This document shows, piece by piece, positions 41,877 through 56,100 of a DNA stretch of 64,000 nucleotides; the first letter of the stretch is position 1, and the number at the start of each line of letters is the position of its first letter. Made by a program: the position numbers and the translations under genes. This stretch comes from Balanoglossus misakiensis. Its lineage: Eukaryota; Hemichordata. The stretch spans positions 4,898,001 through 4,962,000 of the forward strand of contig CM082576.2 of assembly GCA_040954595.2 (NCBI GenBank), in the 5' to 3' direction. The notes below the pieces were generated by a model that was given only the letters and a program-made list of their open reading frames with translations, had not been told where the DNA came from and searched no databases.

Positions 41877-43440
41877 GGTAAGTAGCAAATACAATGGTTG
41901 ACGGTTGTTCCACATGTGGAGGTCCCATCCCTTTTCTTTGTTGTTGTTGTCGGGAGATGGAACTACTTCCGCGCTAAAATATCGCGATTTTCTGATACAA
42001 GACGTTGCTGGTGAGTGGGGGTTACCAAATGTATTCGCCTGGCGTTGTGACGTGTAAAAGTTTAAAGGTGACTATGCCATGGTTTAGAGGTCAACGGTCG
42101 AAACATATGTACAGCCTTTACCCTCGGCCTAACCCGACATCCGAGATATCAGTCGAACCGTCATCACAAGGCTCTCGACCTAGCCGACAGATATAGGCCT
42201 ACGTTGTTTGGGTCTTCCCAAGGTCTTCCCCGAGTTCGAAGAAATCCCGAGGAAGATATTGGATAGGGCGTAGGTAATTTTGTCTTATAATATGTCAAAA
42301 CTTGTCGTCATCTCCCTGGCCATCCGTTGGTGGCATGTTGGCCAACCAGGCGGGAAATAACTGGATGTGTCGATAGTAAGACAATGTTTCGTCAACAAAG
42401 CAGCGAGGATTTCTCCTTCGCCGCCTATACACCCTTCGTATTCACGAGCCCCGATCCTTGCGAGAAGGCCCCCTATATTTGTGCGCGCGCTCGCGTGCAC
42501 ATGAGCGGCTCTGGGACGTGCGACATCCAAATTAATATGAAAAATGCGTTGCAATGGCTTGTTGAAACCAGATAGATATTTATACATATCGATAATATTA
42601 TTCGGAAACTATCTGTCTGGACGCTCGAGCAGGGCGACACGAGACGACGGAAATGTAAACAGAGGGTCATCATGGGAAATATCAAAACGGGTAGAACTGG
42701 GAAAAAATATTATAAAATGTTCGTTTACTCTTGACGGTAGAGATATATCCATAGAGGCATATCCGTGCCTTATTTACATCCAAGGTTCATACGAAATATT
42801 CTAAATGAAGTGTGTTTGTGTGTATGTGTTTTGCAGTTGGTGGACAACCGGACTCCCTAAAAAGGGACACGTCCATAGCATTCGAGTTGCGACCCCGATA
42901 AATTAAATTGTCGAGAGATAGCCTATAATCCCGCTATTAATGCAATGCGTGGCTGACAAAAATAATGTTCGACGATGTAGTGATTGTGTTTAATAGTGAT
43001 TGATAAATATTTTTTACTATTTATGGAGATAAGACCAAAAATGGAAAATTGCCGGTCGGTGGTATTAGCACCAACGATACAGCATTTGCATAATATAAGT
43101 TCCTTGGATTGTCGGATCCAAATACAGACACTGCAGCCAGTGAGACAGACCATTGTACCTCTCTATACGTCAACCATGGAAAGTACTGCAAACAACGCCA
43201 TCTTTTTTATAGAGACTGAACAGGACTGAACCTTTGTGGAAAGCCGAGATGATCGGACAGTGTTTACAAGTTTCGTAATTTGTCGTCTGGTCGGCATCTA
43301 CAAAAGGAGGAGTGAATGTTTCTGGAAACAAAAACAGTGTCGTGTATAGTCTATAGTTTGACGGTTAGTACCGTCCGGAATCTATGGCACCATCTTGGTC
43401 ATGAATATTCATGGTACGATCTGTCATCTTTCACACACCG

Positions 43441-43487
43441 TCATCGCCACCATTATCATCGTCGTCATCATCATCATCGTCACCACT
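43441..43487. repeat. Interrupted ATC/ACC triplet microsatellite
   Basis: The repeat is made of TCA/TCG and CAC triplets. It produces a His/Arg-rich open frame on the plus strand that is not a gene. Confidence 0.6.
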
Positions 43488-46400
43488 TTATTGACAGACT
43501 ATATCGCACTGTCTCAAACACCAACATCCCCATCAACCGAATAAAATTCAATAATGGGGATTTGTGAAATTTTGCTTATATTTGCTCTGTTGAACTTGGG
43601 GCGGGAGCATGCATGCGTTGCTGGCGCTAAAGTCATCAACGCACCATAGTGCTTACAAGGTAGAGTGAACCATTCGAATTGCGCCTGCATTGTCACAAAC
43701 TGCCCGTGAAAACAATATACCCATCGGCCTGATCCTCATCAGGGGGCCCCTTGACGGCCATTTTCCACCATTCATGTTGTTCTGTAATGCACTTTTACAC
43801 CAAGTTACATAATGTGGATCAATAAGAGAAGGCGAAAGGGGTTGAATTCATAGTACATATGTCTTGTTTATGCCAAACACACTGAGTTCTACATGGTTAC
43901 TGGTGTTGCGCGTAAAATATGCAGCTGATTCAGTACATATAATTTCAACGAAAATAGTTGTCCCAAGGTAGCATACACATCAAATATACAGAATCTTAAA
44001 CTTTGCCAAATTTTGATGTTTTTGCTTCGGATACTTCTCTAAAACTGAGCACAGTATTTCGGGGTCACTATCTAAAGTTGCGGAAACTCGGAGTAGTTTT
44101 CTTTCGCATCTGCCAGCACTTGGAACTGGAAACTCCCGTCAGACTTCGCGTTTACTATACGTGGAAGACAAGAATTGTTTGTTCCCTTAAAATGATGGGG
44201 TTTTCACGCTCCTAATCGCCCGAAAAAAACTGCTGTCGAGATTTTGAAGCAGTGCGTTCATGTTTGGCGAAATTTGTACCCAGCTTCTGATTTCAGAATA
44301 ATGAAGACACTTCCACCTATGCGGGAAATATTTTTGCTTTTTTTTGCGAAATACAATCATAGACCATAGACACCCGAGAAGAATACGCATCTATGAATAG
44401 ACTGAGTTGTAGCTATGTCTATTTTCAGGGGGAATTTTTTTCTGACGCACAAGAAACAAAAATGGGAAATTGTTAATATTTCAATATCAACTACCTCCGC
44501 CATGTACCACAGCCACGGCCCATGAGATCTTTCTTCTGCCCGGACCACTGGCACTGGCGTGTCGTCTTCTGAAATTACGTGGGATAGACATGCCGAAGGC
44601 ATTTATTTATAATGTGTAAAACATATAATCAAATTTTTTCCCGTTTGATAGACTACAATGCTGACAATTTGTCACACTTGAAGAATCGAACAATGGCGGG
44701 TCGTAAAATTTTACGACTGCCTTTTTACTAGAGGACATAACACGTGTAGGTCTAGTTGGAAATGTAGAAAATGTGGAGCAAGCTTGGTCAACACAAGTTG
44801 TGAGACCAAAACAAGTTTTTCTGTGGATATACAAACACGGAAAATCGTGATAAAAATACAAGTGCATGTATTGCAATTCGAGCTTCGTCAAAGTGTTAAC
44901 ATGCGACCTCGTCCGTTCAGGGATTTATTTTCGTGGGAATTAACCAAGATTTTCCCATGTGGTTTTTTTGCGACAGACTAAAATCTAGTCCAAATGTTTT
45001 CCCTTGTGTCTCGACGTGTAGGCCTAATGTTTTTTTAAAGTCATTTCCTGATGACAATGACGAAAATCACAAATATGGACTCCTGCATGCATTAGTCCCA
45101 CCATCGAGCGTACTACTCAACGATACTTCAAAATATTTGTTTATGGTTTAAATATTAATATTTGGCTGTGCCGTATAACGGTATTGCTGCTGGATTTGGC
45201 GGGTCGATTTCAGGTTCTCGTATAGCATCAGAACACAGTTGAGTGACCACAAAACGACAAAGTTCGTGCCCAAATAACTAAAAACACTCTTTGCCTTTCG
45301 ATGCACTTCTTCATGTGTTAAAAGCACGAAATCCTGTGCCGTTCATTTTGCAGACATCACGTCCCTCTGCGTTTGCAAAGACACGACATCGTTTATTAAT
45401 GAACAAATGGTAACTGCACAGCAAACGCTGCTGGTCACGAGCTGACGAATTCGTCTTCATTTATGAATTCGAAAACAAATGTCCATTTTTGTACATTCTG
45501 GCTAAAACCCAACGCCTTTTATTCCTTCAACACCAGTTTAAGAGCAAGCGAAGACTTACTCGAAGGTTTCCACCGACAACGCTGCTGCGATATGCAGCAG
45601 ATCTGGTCCCAAAAAGACCCAATCAAAACAAGGCAACGCGCCAACCGGAGATATCACAAACCAATGTCCACCAAACGACATTATGTGTGTATCTATGTTT
45701 GCAGGGCACTGAATGTCAATACAAGTGACCAAAGTCGAAACGTTAGTTTAAATTTGATGATAATTCACCGGAGTCGATTTTGTTTTCGTGTATCGTTTTA
45801 TGTTCGAATTTCTTAAGACATATAGGTGACCAGTATAAGGAAGGCCTAGATATTTGACCCGACACGAAGAAAATTGCTCCAAATTCCCGATTTCAACAAA
45901 AGAATGAAATCTTATAACAGTAAAATTACATGTATACTGTAGGATTGAGAGTCTAGTGGGTCCTTAAAATGTTTTCCGTGAGATTTTGCGAAAATGATGC
46001 ACGAGTTGTGACGAATATTTCCATTAGGTTATTGTCATTGTGATAGCGTGTGCTGTACTCTTGCACCTAAGTTCGTTTGTTTATATCGGATTCTACTGTA
46101 AATTTGTTATAAAATACGACCAAAAATCTACGGCAGCATGCTATTTATATTAATTAAAACTTGAAAATATACATACGATTCAGCTCATGCTAAAGTTTCG
46201 AAGAAAGGTGACAGCGAAAGACGTCAAAATGGTCGGGGGAAAGTGGAGTGACATCATGTTGACAGTGATCATGCCATCATGATGGAAATTTCCGACCCAA
46301 GTACGGACATATACATTGAAAACAAACGGGTGGACGAAAACAAGCGTTTGCATATTTGATGGCATTTTCTATGGCCCCTGCAGTACTGAAAAGATTGAGG

Positions 46401-47708
46401 ACTACAATACAGTAGGGGGAAATCATATACTGTATATATGATTATAACATAAGTATTACAAATTTTTTTGGCTCTCTTTCTGTGCGAAATCTCCCCCAAC
46501 AAGTCGCCAGCGCCGTTGTTCCTATAGTTTGAATACATTAAGTGGACAAAAGTTTTTGTTATATTATAAGAAAACACAGAAACGCACAATAATGTTATCG
46601 TAGCCTCTTTTATTCTAGTTATACGTGTTTTTCGTCAAATAGTTGTATATAATTACAATTCCAACTGCAGGTCTGGGAATCGTTATGCGTTTTGTACCGC
46701 AAGCAAATGTACAACTCACAATTTTTATTGACCTGAACAACACACGCCATAATTGTACGGTTAAGCGAAAGCTTTAAGTAAAAGTAATTTAGTTTTGCAG
46801 ATTATTTTAATAAAACACAAAACCAGCGTTTTGAAACAGCAGTGTTGATTTGAAGAAACTCTCCGAAAAATGTTTATATGTCAATGAAAAAGACAACAAG
46901 CCGATTATGGCAGACTTTCCATTCGATTCCCTCAGAGGAAATTTAAGCAGAAAAAAAAACAATTCTAAAACTATAAGGATTATGCAGATTTTCCCGAGAC
47001 AAGAGAATGTTGCTTTAAAAACACAGAAAACACATCTTCTTCGGTTCGGCAAGATCGTGAATGGAAATTTTAAGGCCATTTCTTTAGGCTTGTTCACGAA
47101 AAGGATGCGCTTCTTACTTTACTGTTCCTGCTCTCGGCAGGCGCATTTTATGGCCGTGAAAAGTACATGTATTTAACTGATTCAACCGAATCGTAAAACA
47201 TCAACCACTGACCAGACACCACGTTAAGACAACATCGAAACATTTAAGGTGACTGAACCAATTAACAAACCCAGCTTTGGCGGAAAGCCAAAAACAGTCG
47301 CTCGTCTTCGAAAGAATACAACTACATCGACTTGTGAGTGACAAATTTACGATCCCGGGCGTCCCGTCAATAGGACACCTTTCAATGCAGGATGTGTGCA
47401 GAGTGATGCGAAATGCTTTGCTTTATGTGTAATAATTAAACGTTAAAAACTGTCGGCTTATCATTGGCGTCACTTGAAAGACACCGTTGACATTTTTATG
47501 TTCGTCCCTCTATTAAAAGAAGTGCAATGTTCGCACGTTAAGGGGTTGCCGTTACACGCAATTGTAGCATAAATTAAACGGGTGTGTATCGACTGCGTTC
47601 TTGCAAGTCACGGCTGTGTGTGGACGAGCAGAAACGCGCGCGCCTCCAGGGCCGAATTTTTACGAAATCATGTTTAGATGTGGGCGCATCAATCAGTACA
47701 TTTGGTAT

Positions 47709-47875
47709 TCCTCTCTCTATTCCAGTTCTCTCTCCTCTCTCTCAGTGTTTCTATCTCTGTGTGTCTATGTCTGTTTTTGTTTGTCTTCGCCCCTTTACCT
47801 CTCCCACCCCTCTCTCAACATTTCAACCTCACCCTTTTCTGTTTCTGTCTATCCCTCTATTTGTCTCTATCGTTT
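47709..47875. repeat. Pyrimidine-rich (CT/TCTC) low-complexity tract
   Basis: About 165 bases are dominated by C and T on the plus strand, with short CT repeats. The three overlapping open frames here are artefacts of composition. Confidence 0.6.
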
Positions 47876-50140
47876 GAGTTGTTTTACTACCGAGAAATGA
47901 AAAAATGGCGTCGTTCAGTAATCGGCGTAAATTTGGCCCCTGAATGGAAGCATAGTCTCGCTCCAGGCTCTATGATAGAAAGGACATGTTGAATTGTGAT
48001 ACTCTTGAAAAGCGCCACCAATAACCGTTGACAAGATACACTCGTCTCTTGATTTCCCGCCAAACCACAGTCACGAAATCTTTCTAAAATTTCATAAATT
48101 TACGCACTTCAGTTCATTAGATTAAGGCGGGTTAGCGAAGAATAAGAAATAAAACAGTTTTTTGATTAAAAAATAACATATGGTGGGACTACTTATTGTT
48201 AAAATTAGTTTGTCCTATTGGTGCTCTAGTTGTTCTACTTTTAAAATGTGTAACAGTATACTTTCTACATTCGATGAAAGGTACAGGCCTTCTCTAGCAT
48301 TTGCATAGATGAAGAAGCTTTGGAATACCCACAGGGAATGCATATTCTAACTCGACGGACAGATTGGTATCGGTCTCGGAGTTCAGCAACCGCAAAAACA
48401 CGAATTTTCACCGACGCAAACAAGTCGCGTAGCTTTTCCGCGGAGCGCTCTTCCGCCATTTCGAATTTTCGCAAAATTATCCCCCAAAATTGAATTGGAG
48501 GATAAAGCTTACTTTTTGTGATCAGTGAAGTCGTTCTCGTTTCAGATTAACAAGTTAAGTGGGGATTTCGCCGTCTTAGTCGCAGTTCATTGAGTACAGA
48601 GATTTGAAGTAGTTCGGGAAAATCTCTCTCCTGACTCGAAGTTATCCGACTCATACTAAGCGTACTTCGGCTAGCGCTCATTTTTTTCCCGCATTGCTTT
48701 ACATCACCCGCCATAACCACGGCGTCACAGTATCTGAGCGTCTACCTACGCCCGCTAACATTCAACAGCGAACCCCGTGGTGGACTGCCAACCACGCACT
48801 ATAATTCATAGCCAGCATGATAAAACTAAGCGTTGATCATGCCCACAACGCAAAACAATGCTACAACTGAAAGTATTATATAGGGAGGAAAACCTATTGA
48901 CAGAGACGAACACCGGAATCTTATATTTATTTATCTACAATTTAAAAATAAAATCGGTCTTGGGATGGTGTGGAAGAAATCGTGCCATCCATCGTCCTCT
49001 GACATCATCGTGTATCATCCTAATGTAGTTAAAATGTGCCAATTTCTCGTGTAGGACACTGAGCGCGACCCAGCGCTGTACTCAGACGTGGGTTCATAGT
49101 ATAAGCCATGTTTGGGGTTGAGTTCAGACCATCCATCGGCCACTCGGGTCGAACATCGTTCTCGTGTTTTGCATACAATAGAGAGATCTCGCATATTATC
49201 TTCCCGGATCTCGACGACCGAACTTTTCGTACCGAGTCGGTTACTGCTTATTCCATAGATTGTGCCATACTTTATCTACCTTCAGTGAAGCAATGAAATA
49301 TCAATATGGACGCGCAATTTTATATTCTGAAGTCTTCATCGAAGTTATTTTTGCAGCCTTTCAAAATTCGCACGAAAACATCGATACAGATGGAGCAGTA
49401 ATGCTGTGGTACTTTCTGGAAAAAATGACAAATTCTGTCATTTACCCAGCGTTACTTAAAAACCCATTATTGCACAATTCCGAGTTGCGCTGTTTGCGTT
49501 GCCAGCATATCTGGCCTAACCACATATCATTTCTCACCTTAAACCAATCATTTAAAAACTCTATAATCCCGCAACAATTCTACCCCCGGATGACAGGTCT
49601 TGATACCCACAAATAAACCAACAACAACCAAACTTAAAATCTCGGCTGGTACTCAGTCACAGTAGCTGAGGGCAGACACTAACATTTCAACTGTGTCACC
49701 TGGACATTTGTTTGCATCAGTTTTTTTTTCAGCAGTTTCGGGCAAAACATGTTTTCATTAACATTGCGCCAGGGGCATGTTTAGGTATAAGTGCTCTTCG
49801 GAAATCTCCTGTACAATAATGAGATATTTTTTTTAATTACTCTTCGCCAACTTTCAAAATTGCCTACAATTATTTCAAATACAAAAGAAACCAAAGTCTT
49901 CACATCTTGTTACAAAGAGCACCAGCAACTACAGATCTAACCATGTCGTTTACTCAGACTTTGGCAGCCATCTTGAATTCCCTGTGCTGGTATATCTGGG
50001 ATACTTTGGGTTTACCACGTAAATACTGATTGTTTTGTTTATTTTACCGGTAATATTAAAGGGGCGTGGGTAAAGTTTTGTACTTTTGAGGATAACTGTT
50101 TCTGTGCATATTACGGGTGCAATTTTAGGGATTCATTCCT

Positions 50141-50152
50141 GGGGGGGGGGGG
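50141..50152. repeat. G12 homopolymer
   Basis: Twelve consecutive G residues. Such runs are prone to sequencing or assembly length error. Confidence 0.8.
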
Positions 50153-53100
50153 TCTTCGTTTTTGGAGAGTTTGCGTTGTCATCGATACACAGGAAAGGCA
50201 TTCCAGCGATGTCATCGTTGTGAGCACCAGACTTGGAATCCTCAATACCATCGACTAGGTGGCGTAAATCAGAGTGAAATATTTTGAAGTTTGCCGAACA
50301 CTCTATAGGTGTCGATTTCTACACTGCCAGCTGGCTTGCTCACACAGGCCATAGCGACGAATTCCCCGTTGCTAGAATCAGGCCTCCTATGCAGGGACCC
50401 GTGGCGACGATTTTTAAGTGCCAATCAGGTTTCTCGCTGTCTCTACACGCGCTTAATTTTATTTTCGATGCAAGGCAGGTAGCACGATATTTTATTGGGC
50501 ATCATTTGCAATTGTTTACCTTTTTAATGCAAAAGACAACCTTTTGGAAAACATCTTATTTACTTTTAAAATATACCCCAGACTCAAGGAAGGCATTTTA
50601 CGACCCAGCGAACTTCATGCCCCGCCTGCTGTAGCCACCCTTAATTAACCGAGGCAAAGCTACCTGACCAGAACCAACATATTATTGTCCCTTGCCAAAA
50701 CAGAACACCCAGTAACCAGATGGGAGCAAGATCCCATTCTAGCCCCACGAAGGTCCGCAGTTAACGTTGACGGCACAGAGAGAACTGTCTGGAGGTAGCT
50801 TTACCGAACTGAGCTGAATCCATATTTCGTCCGCTGAATACACAGCTGGTATGCAATCCATTGCCAAGAAGCCAATTAATAAAATAAATTTATAGTTTTT
50901 TTAGAAGTTGGCATACACTGCAGAACAAACAAACTGAAAGGGAAGACAAGAGCGTCTGATTGTTGTCAATATGTTGACTTGGCGTTTGCCATGCAAAGAG
51001 CGATCCCGCAGCCAATGCCGTGACGTATGGCGAAAACGGCGCACATTTTCTACGGCCACATTGTGTTTTAACGAGAACATTTCTGCTTCGGGGGGCAAAT
51101 CATGGGCCGTAATGGGGGCTCCGTATCCCCCGTGGACGTTGTTAACCCAGACTCGTATGTCACCGGATTATGATATACGACGGTCTACTTGTTGTTGTCA
51201 CCCAGTGAAATACAACCTTTGAGCAGATGTAAAGAGAGCGCCTTTTGTTGTCGCTCCCAACAATACTCTCTAAAATGGCGAGAATTCTCGTATATTTCCA
51301 CGTCTGTGAAAATTTACGCCCTAACCCGACATGGCCTGGCACTCGCGGTGCAGACGAAATCAAAACCAAATGCGTGAAGTGTAAAGCCGCGCAATCAATT
51401 ACCATGTTGGTTTACTTAAGAACTACAACGGACTAGACCAAGTAAAACGAACATTTTACGATCTGCTGAATCGAACACAGACCACAGTGACAGTTAGTAT
51501 TCTAACATTACCAAATTATTTATGTGGGGGTGATTGCCTTAATTTGCCGGGGGGAAATGCTCCCTATATGGGCCAGGGTGCCGTCCCCACATATCACGGG
51601 GCTGAGCCAAACCCAAAGAGACGGTCCCATCCACAAGCAACAGAATACACTGGGAAGTCTTCCTCCCACCCTTCGACTTACCTTTTAAACAATAGTTATT
51701 GTTGCTGGCTTTGGGTTTCGCAACGCCAGCGTTCTCTATGTGCATGCTCCCCCAAACCATCCAACAGTTTCTTACAGCTAAAGCATAGGATGGGGGAAAT
51801 GTAGGCACTGTTTTAGCTGAATGTGTTTTCTGTGTCTGTTGTTTTTTGTTTGTTGAAAAAATCATAAAATTTCGTGTAAAAGTTCCAGGGCCAAGTGTTT
51901 TCGTGGTATTGACCGAACAGTTTCCATGCAAGAGCAACACGTGTGTAATGCGAGAGCCATTTGATCTTAACCAGAGAGCATTTCAAAAACGGAGGAAGGT
52001 TGCTCGTATCCTCTCTCTGTTAATGTTCGTTCACGGTTGACATCTTCAGTGAGCTGAACTGACAACAAACGATAGCACAAGTACCGCCTAGAGTCTAGTT
52101 ACGGATAATCTGGCACAATCTCGTCTGAATGCAAAAATGGATGGCTGTTTTGTCGCTCTTCCCCCCTTGCGCAGTCGCTGTATCAGTTGATAGTGACGTC
52201 GGCGGTGACGCTGTGCATGTGACAAGTGGCATGAGCTCGCGCGGCGGATTCTCCACCATCATGTCGTGCCATTACTGTTACTGTACGCACCCCTCCAGAT
52301 CTCATCCGCCAAAGGGCGCAACACTTCTGATGTTGAGAATCGTTCTCCTACGAATCTACTATTCCAAATGCATGGTCTATTCACATCGGATAAGAAGTAG
52401 AGGATTGCAAAGAAGAAACTGTCGCCAAAGAATTCTCTGTTTAGGACGGTGTCAACGAGAGAAGCGCGGCGACTAACCTACTCTACCTGGTTCTACCGGA
52501 AAAAGAAGGAAGTCGCGGCAACTACTTGAATTACACGGCTGTATCTTCATTTCTTATAAACACCTGCAAGCCTTCAACGTACGTCGGCATCACTTTCTAA
52601 CGTGACCTCATACCAACGGAGCGGAACATTCAGATAAACACAGAAAAGACAATATTTTACCGTGAATAAATCCGTTCTTGAAAGTTTAAAACAAATGTTA
52701 TCAACTAGAAAAAGCAGATTGCATGAAGAAGGAAATTTATTAATGTAAATTATACTTTAAAGAAAACAAACTTCTGTCAAAACAAATCGCAAACTTCCAG
52801 CCTTCGGGAGCTTCGGTTACAAAAGCTACAATTATTTTTATCATTATTATCCAAGATTTGTTGGTTCCAATGGCAGGCTGACCGGGGCCTCAACCTGGCC
52901 ATTATTGTTGGTAAAGTAAGTGTAAAAATATACAATAAATAAGCGCGAAAATCTACTGTCGTACTAGACAAAATTGTCGTGCGGGAGTCACCAATTGTGG
53001 ACGGCGAAGTGCTGTTTTACCACGTTGTAGAACGCATGTCTGGATTGCGGAATCTGACTTGCAGACTATTCATTAAAACATGTCATACTTTTAACAGCGG

Positions 53101-56100
53101 TAAAACAGACTATTAAATAGTCAATACGCACGTAAACATAAAATGAAATTAGAATTTGCTAACAGTTAAAATGAAGAAAATTGCGAGCCTGCTCGTTGTT
53201 CTGCGCAACACACGCCAAAAGATTCAATGCGTAGACTTGTGTGTGTCAGCCATAAAACATGACTGATTTACAATGTACCCTCGTAGGCGTATTTGATAGA
53301 TAGTTACACAGTGGCCATGTTGACTTAAAGCGGCAAAATCCCATATTTTGCAGGTCATAAAATTTTCAGGATTACCACGATTGGAACTATTTCGGGATAA
53401 TTGCACGGAGATAATACGGGTAAAAGTCTTAGCATGTACTATGCACCCGTTCTATTTGTCGTTTTGTTTTGTTAAAAAATTGCGCACAATTATGAATTTG
53501 TCATCAAATCCATCAAAAGTAGCGCGTTTTTTACACAGATTTTATTCGTCTGCAATTGTCAAAATTAGTTCCAATCGTGCTTTTTGAGGAGTTCTTGCTG
53601 AGCGTGAAATTATGTTTGACCTCAATCTCGTATTACACCAGGCTGTACCCTGGATTTATCCAGTCTTGAAAATACGCACAAACAGCCGATGGGGTTAGCC
53701 AATGTAAGGGAAACGGTCGTGACATAAGCTCACAACTTGTAGAAGAGTTGCGAGATTGCAAAATTGAGGCCATGATCATCAAACGTTTCCTAAGTTTAAA
53801 ACACAACAGCCTATAACAGAGCAATCATCTCAACATCGCTCACTGCTACTGCATGCAGAAACGAACTGAGGTCTATGAAGACACAACAGCCAAATAGTCG
53901 AATAATTTTGGCGCACAATAGTACGTCCAAGGCCAATTTCTGAATGTCATTAGTGAACGTTTTTAACGACTGAGCTGGCCAGAAAATGTCTTCAAAATCA
54001 ATCCATAGCCCCGTGGTAAGCTGCAGCTCCAGGCAGGTTGCGAGAGGCACAACCATTACAACTTGTACGCGGGTCGGATTCGAGACACAGAGGCACCTCA
54101 CATGCAAACAGAACACGATCCGCGAAAAAAAAGACGAATGAAGGGACGGGTTCGCATCGAGACAGGCTTGGGACAAACGCGCACCACATCGGAGGTTTAA
54201 CCCGCTTTTTGACAAAAAATGAAATTACTCGAATCTATTTCTGTTTGCTTAATTGTTTTCCGCCGAGAATATTGAAATCAAATGCATTTGGATCTTCCTC
54301 TGCGGTATAACTTGCAAATATTTCCATTTTCCCCGCCCACACTACTCATTTCCAACATAAATTGCATCCATTCGAACTAGCCCTACTACCAGCTTGTTTT
54401 TCCGCCCGTCACTTTATATAGAAGTAATCAACAACAAAATGATGAAGGAAAATATTCGAATTAATCACCCTTGTTTGTCAGTATAGGAAATGGCGCCGAA
54501 CTTTTGCCAAGTACAGTTGTCTTAATACCGCGCTTCCAACGCGCAGAATCCTTTCACCGCGAAGCGATTCATCATAAGTTCAATTTCGAAATCACTCAAT
54601 CCTACTTATCGGGCATTTCGCGAAAACGCGTAGACAATATAAGAAGACAGAAGACGTATTGGTTAAAATCAAGACTCTTTTCCAATTGACGGACTTACAT
54701 ATTCTGGTTAGGCGTACAAGCTACCATAAATTAACCTGAACATGCGAGCTCTCACTGGCGAACTCGGTTCATACGATGTGACAGGCATAGCTACCGGTGT
54801 TCTGCCGTGTAATAAATGGAAGTAATTTACCTCCCGTGTCTGCAATGAAATTATCGACCAAACCCTGGCAGGGGTGTGTTTATCGATCTTTTTATATTAG
54901 AGGTAATGATTTGTTTATCTATCTGTCACGTGGTTAGAATCTACAACCTTCCCTCAGGTGTGTGTGTGAGTGTGAGGTGGATGGACTCCAAGTGAAAAAG
55001 TCTCTCCTGAAAAGCTCGTAATGTAACTTTCACAAAAGTTAACAAGGTATTGTTAATTGAAGCAGGGCCCGTGTGTTACCATGTTTACCGACACACCTGT
55101 TGGACGGATGCCAAGCCGCTTTCCTTACTCTCCCGCCATAATGCAGCTTGCATCGCGCAATATGACAAATTGGGCGAGCGGGGAATAACGCCGACGGCCC
55201 CCAGACGGTATGAAAATAATAAATTCACAATTCCGCAGATGGCTCGAATAATCTCGCGCGTGGGAGCCAATGGCGTCGCAGCGCGTGGCAGGACAAATTT
55301 TAAAACTGGCGTGAAGGAAATGTTTGAGACCCGGAGTCGTGCCGAACAGGGCGAGATCGGATAAATAATGATGGGGCAAAACTTCCACGCGGTGCTGTCA
55401 CAAATATCATTCCACCGAAGCTAATTCGACGCAAGCTCTACGAATAGATTGACCTCCCAACGATTTTGTCTCCAGGAAATGCCATAAAGGCTTGTCATAA
55501 AGGCAGTATTGGTGTAATAGTTGCTTTCGATCAAATTACTTCCATCGGAACCTGGTCTCAGGCACTCCGTAGACTTGTTTCGGACCCCGCGTCCGCGCCC
55601 ACCGACCTCCGAATTTTCCCAAACGAAAGCGAAGTTTAAAGGCCTTACCTCCTACGTCAAACAACGTCTGCACCGAGGGCGTTGGACCGAGCAAATTCTT
55701 TACAGCTTAGATAACCCCAGCAGAAATTTATGTTTCATGAAAACCGCCATCATAATAAATTCTCAAGGGACAAGAAATCTTATCCTTAAAGTCACGAAGG
55801 GGAAAATTAGAAGCCGCAAAATAAAAAGACGTCTAACCTTGTAAATCATGAGAACTTTGGTGTGAACTTTATAAGTGTGGTTTTGCATGTCGTGCTAGCT
55901 TCACCAATATTGTGGCAGTTAATGGAAATACTGATAGTATTAGGAGGTCATTTAATCCTAAGTAAAACTGAAGTGTTGAACCCACAGTCTTGATTTCAAC
56001 AGGAAATAATGGATCAAAAGTCGTAAATTAAAATACCTGAAGCAGTCAGACGTAATGGTACAGGCAAAATGCCACTTAACATGTATTAGAAAAACGACTG

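Larger units (their letters stand above)
40815..50140. other. Middle part of gene desert
   Basis: No exon with family resemblance was found on either strand. The stretch includes a CpG-rich block at about 41390-41880, ATC/CAC-type triplet repeats at 43441-43487, a CATGAATATTCATG palindrome at about 43400, and a pyrimidine-rich tract at about 47709-47875. Base composition changes repeatedly between AT-rich and CpG-containing segments. This would suit a field of distal regulatory elements but does not prove one. Confidence 0.45.

Noticed and set aside
43316-43567. His/Arg-repeat open frame
   Set aside because: It is produced by the triplet microsatellite at 43441-43487.
47584-47992. Three overlapping Leu/Ser/Phe-rich open frames resembling membrane proteins
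   Set aside because: They are generated by the C/T-rich tract in all three frames.
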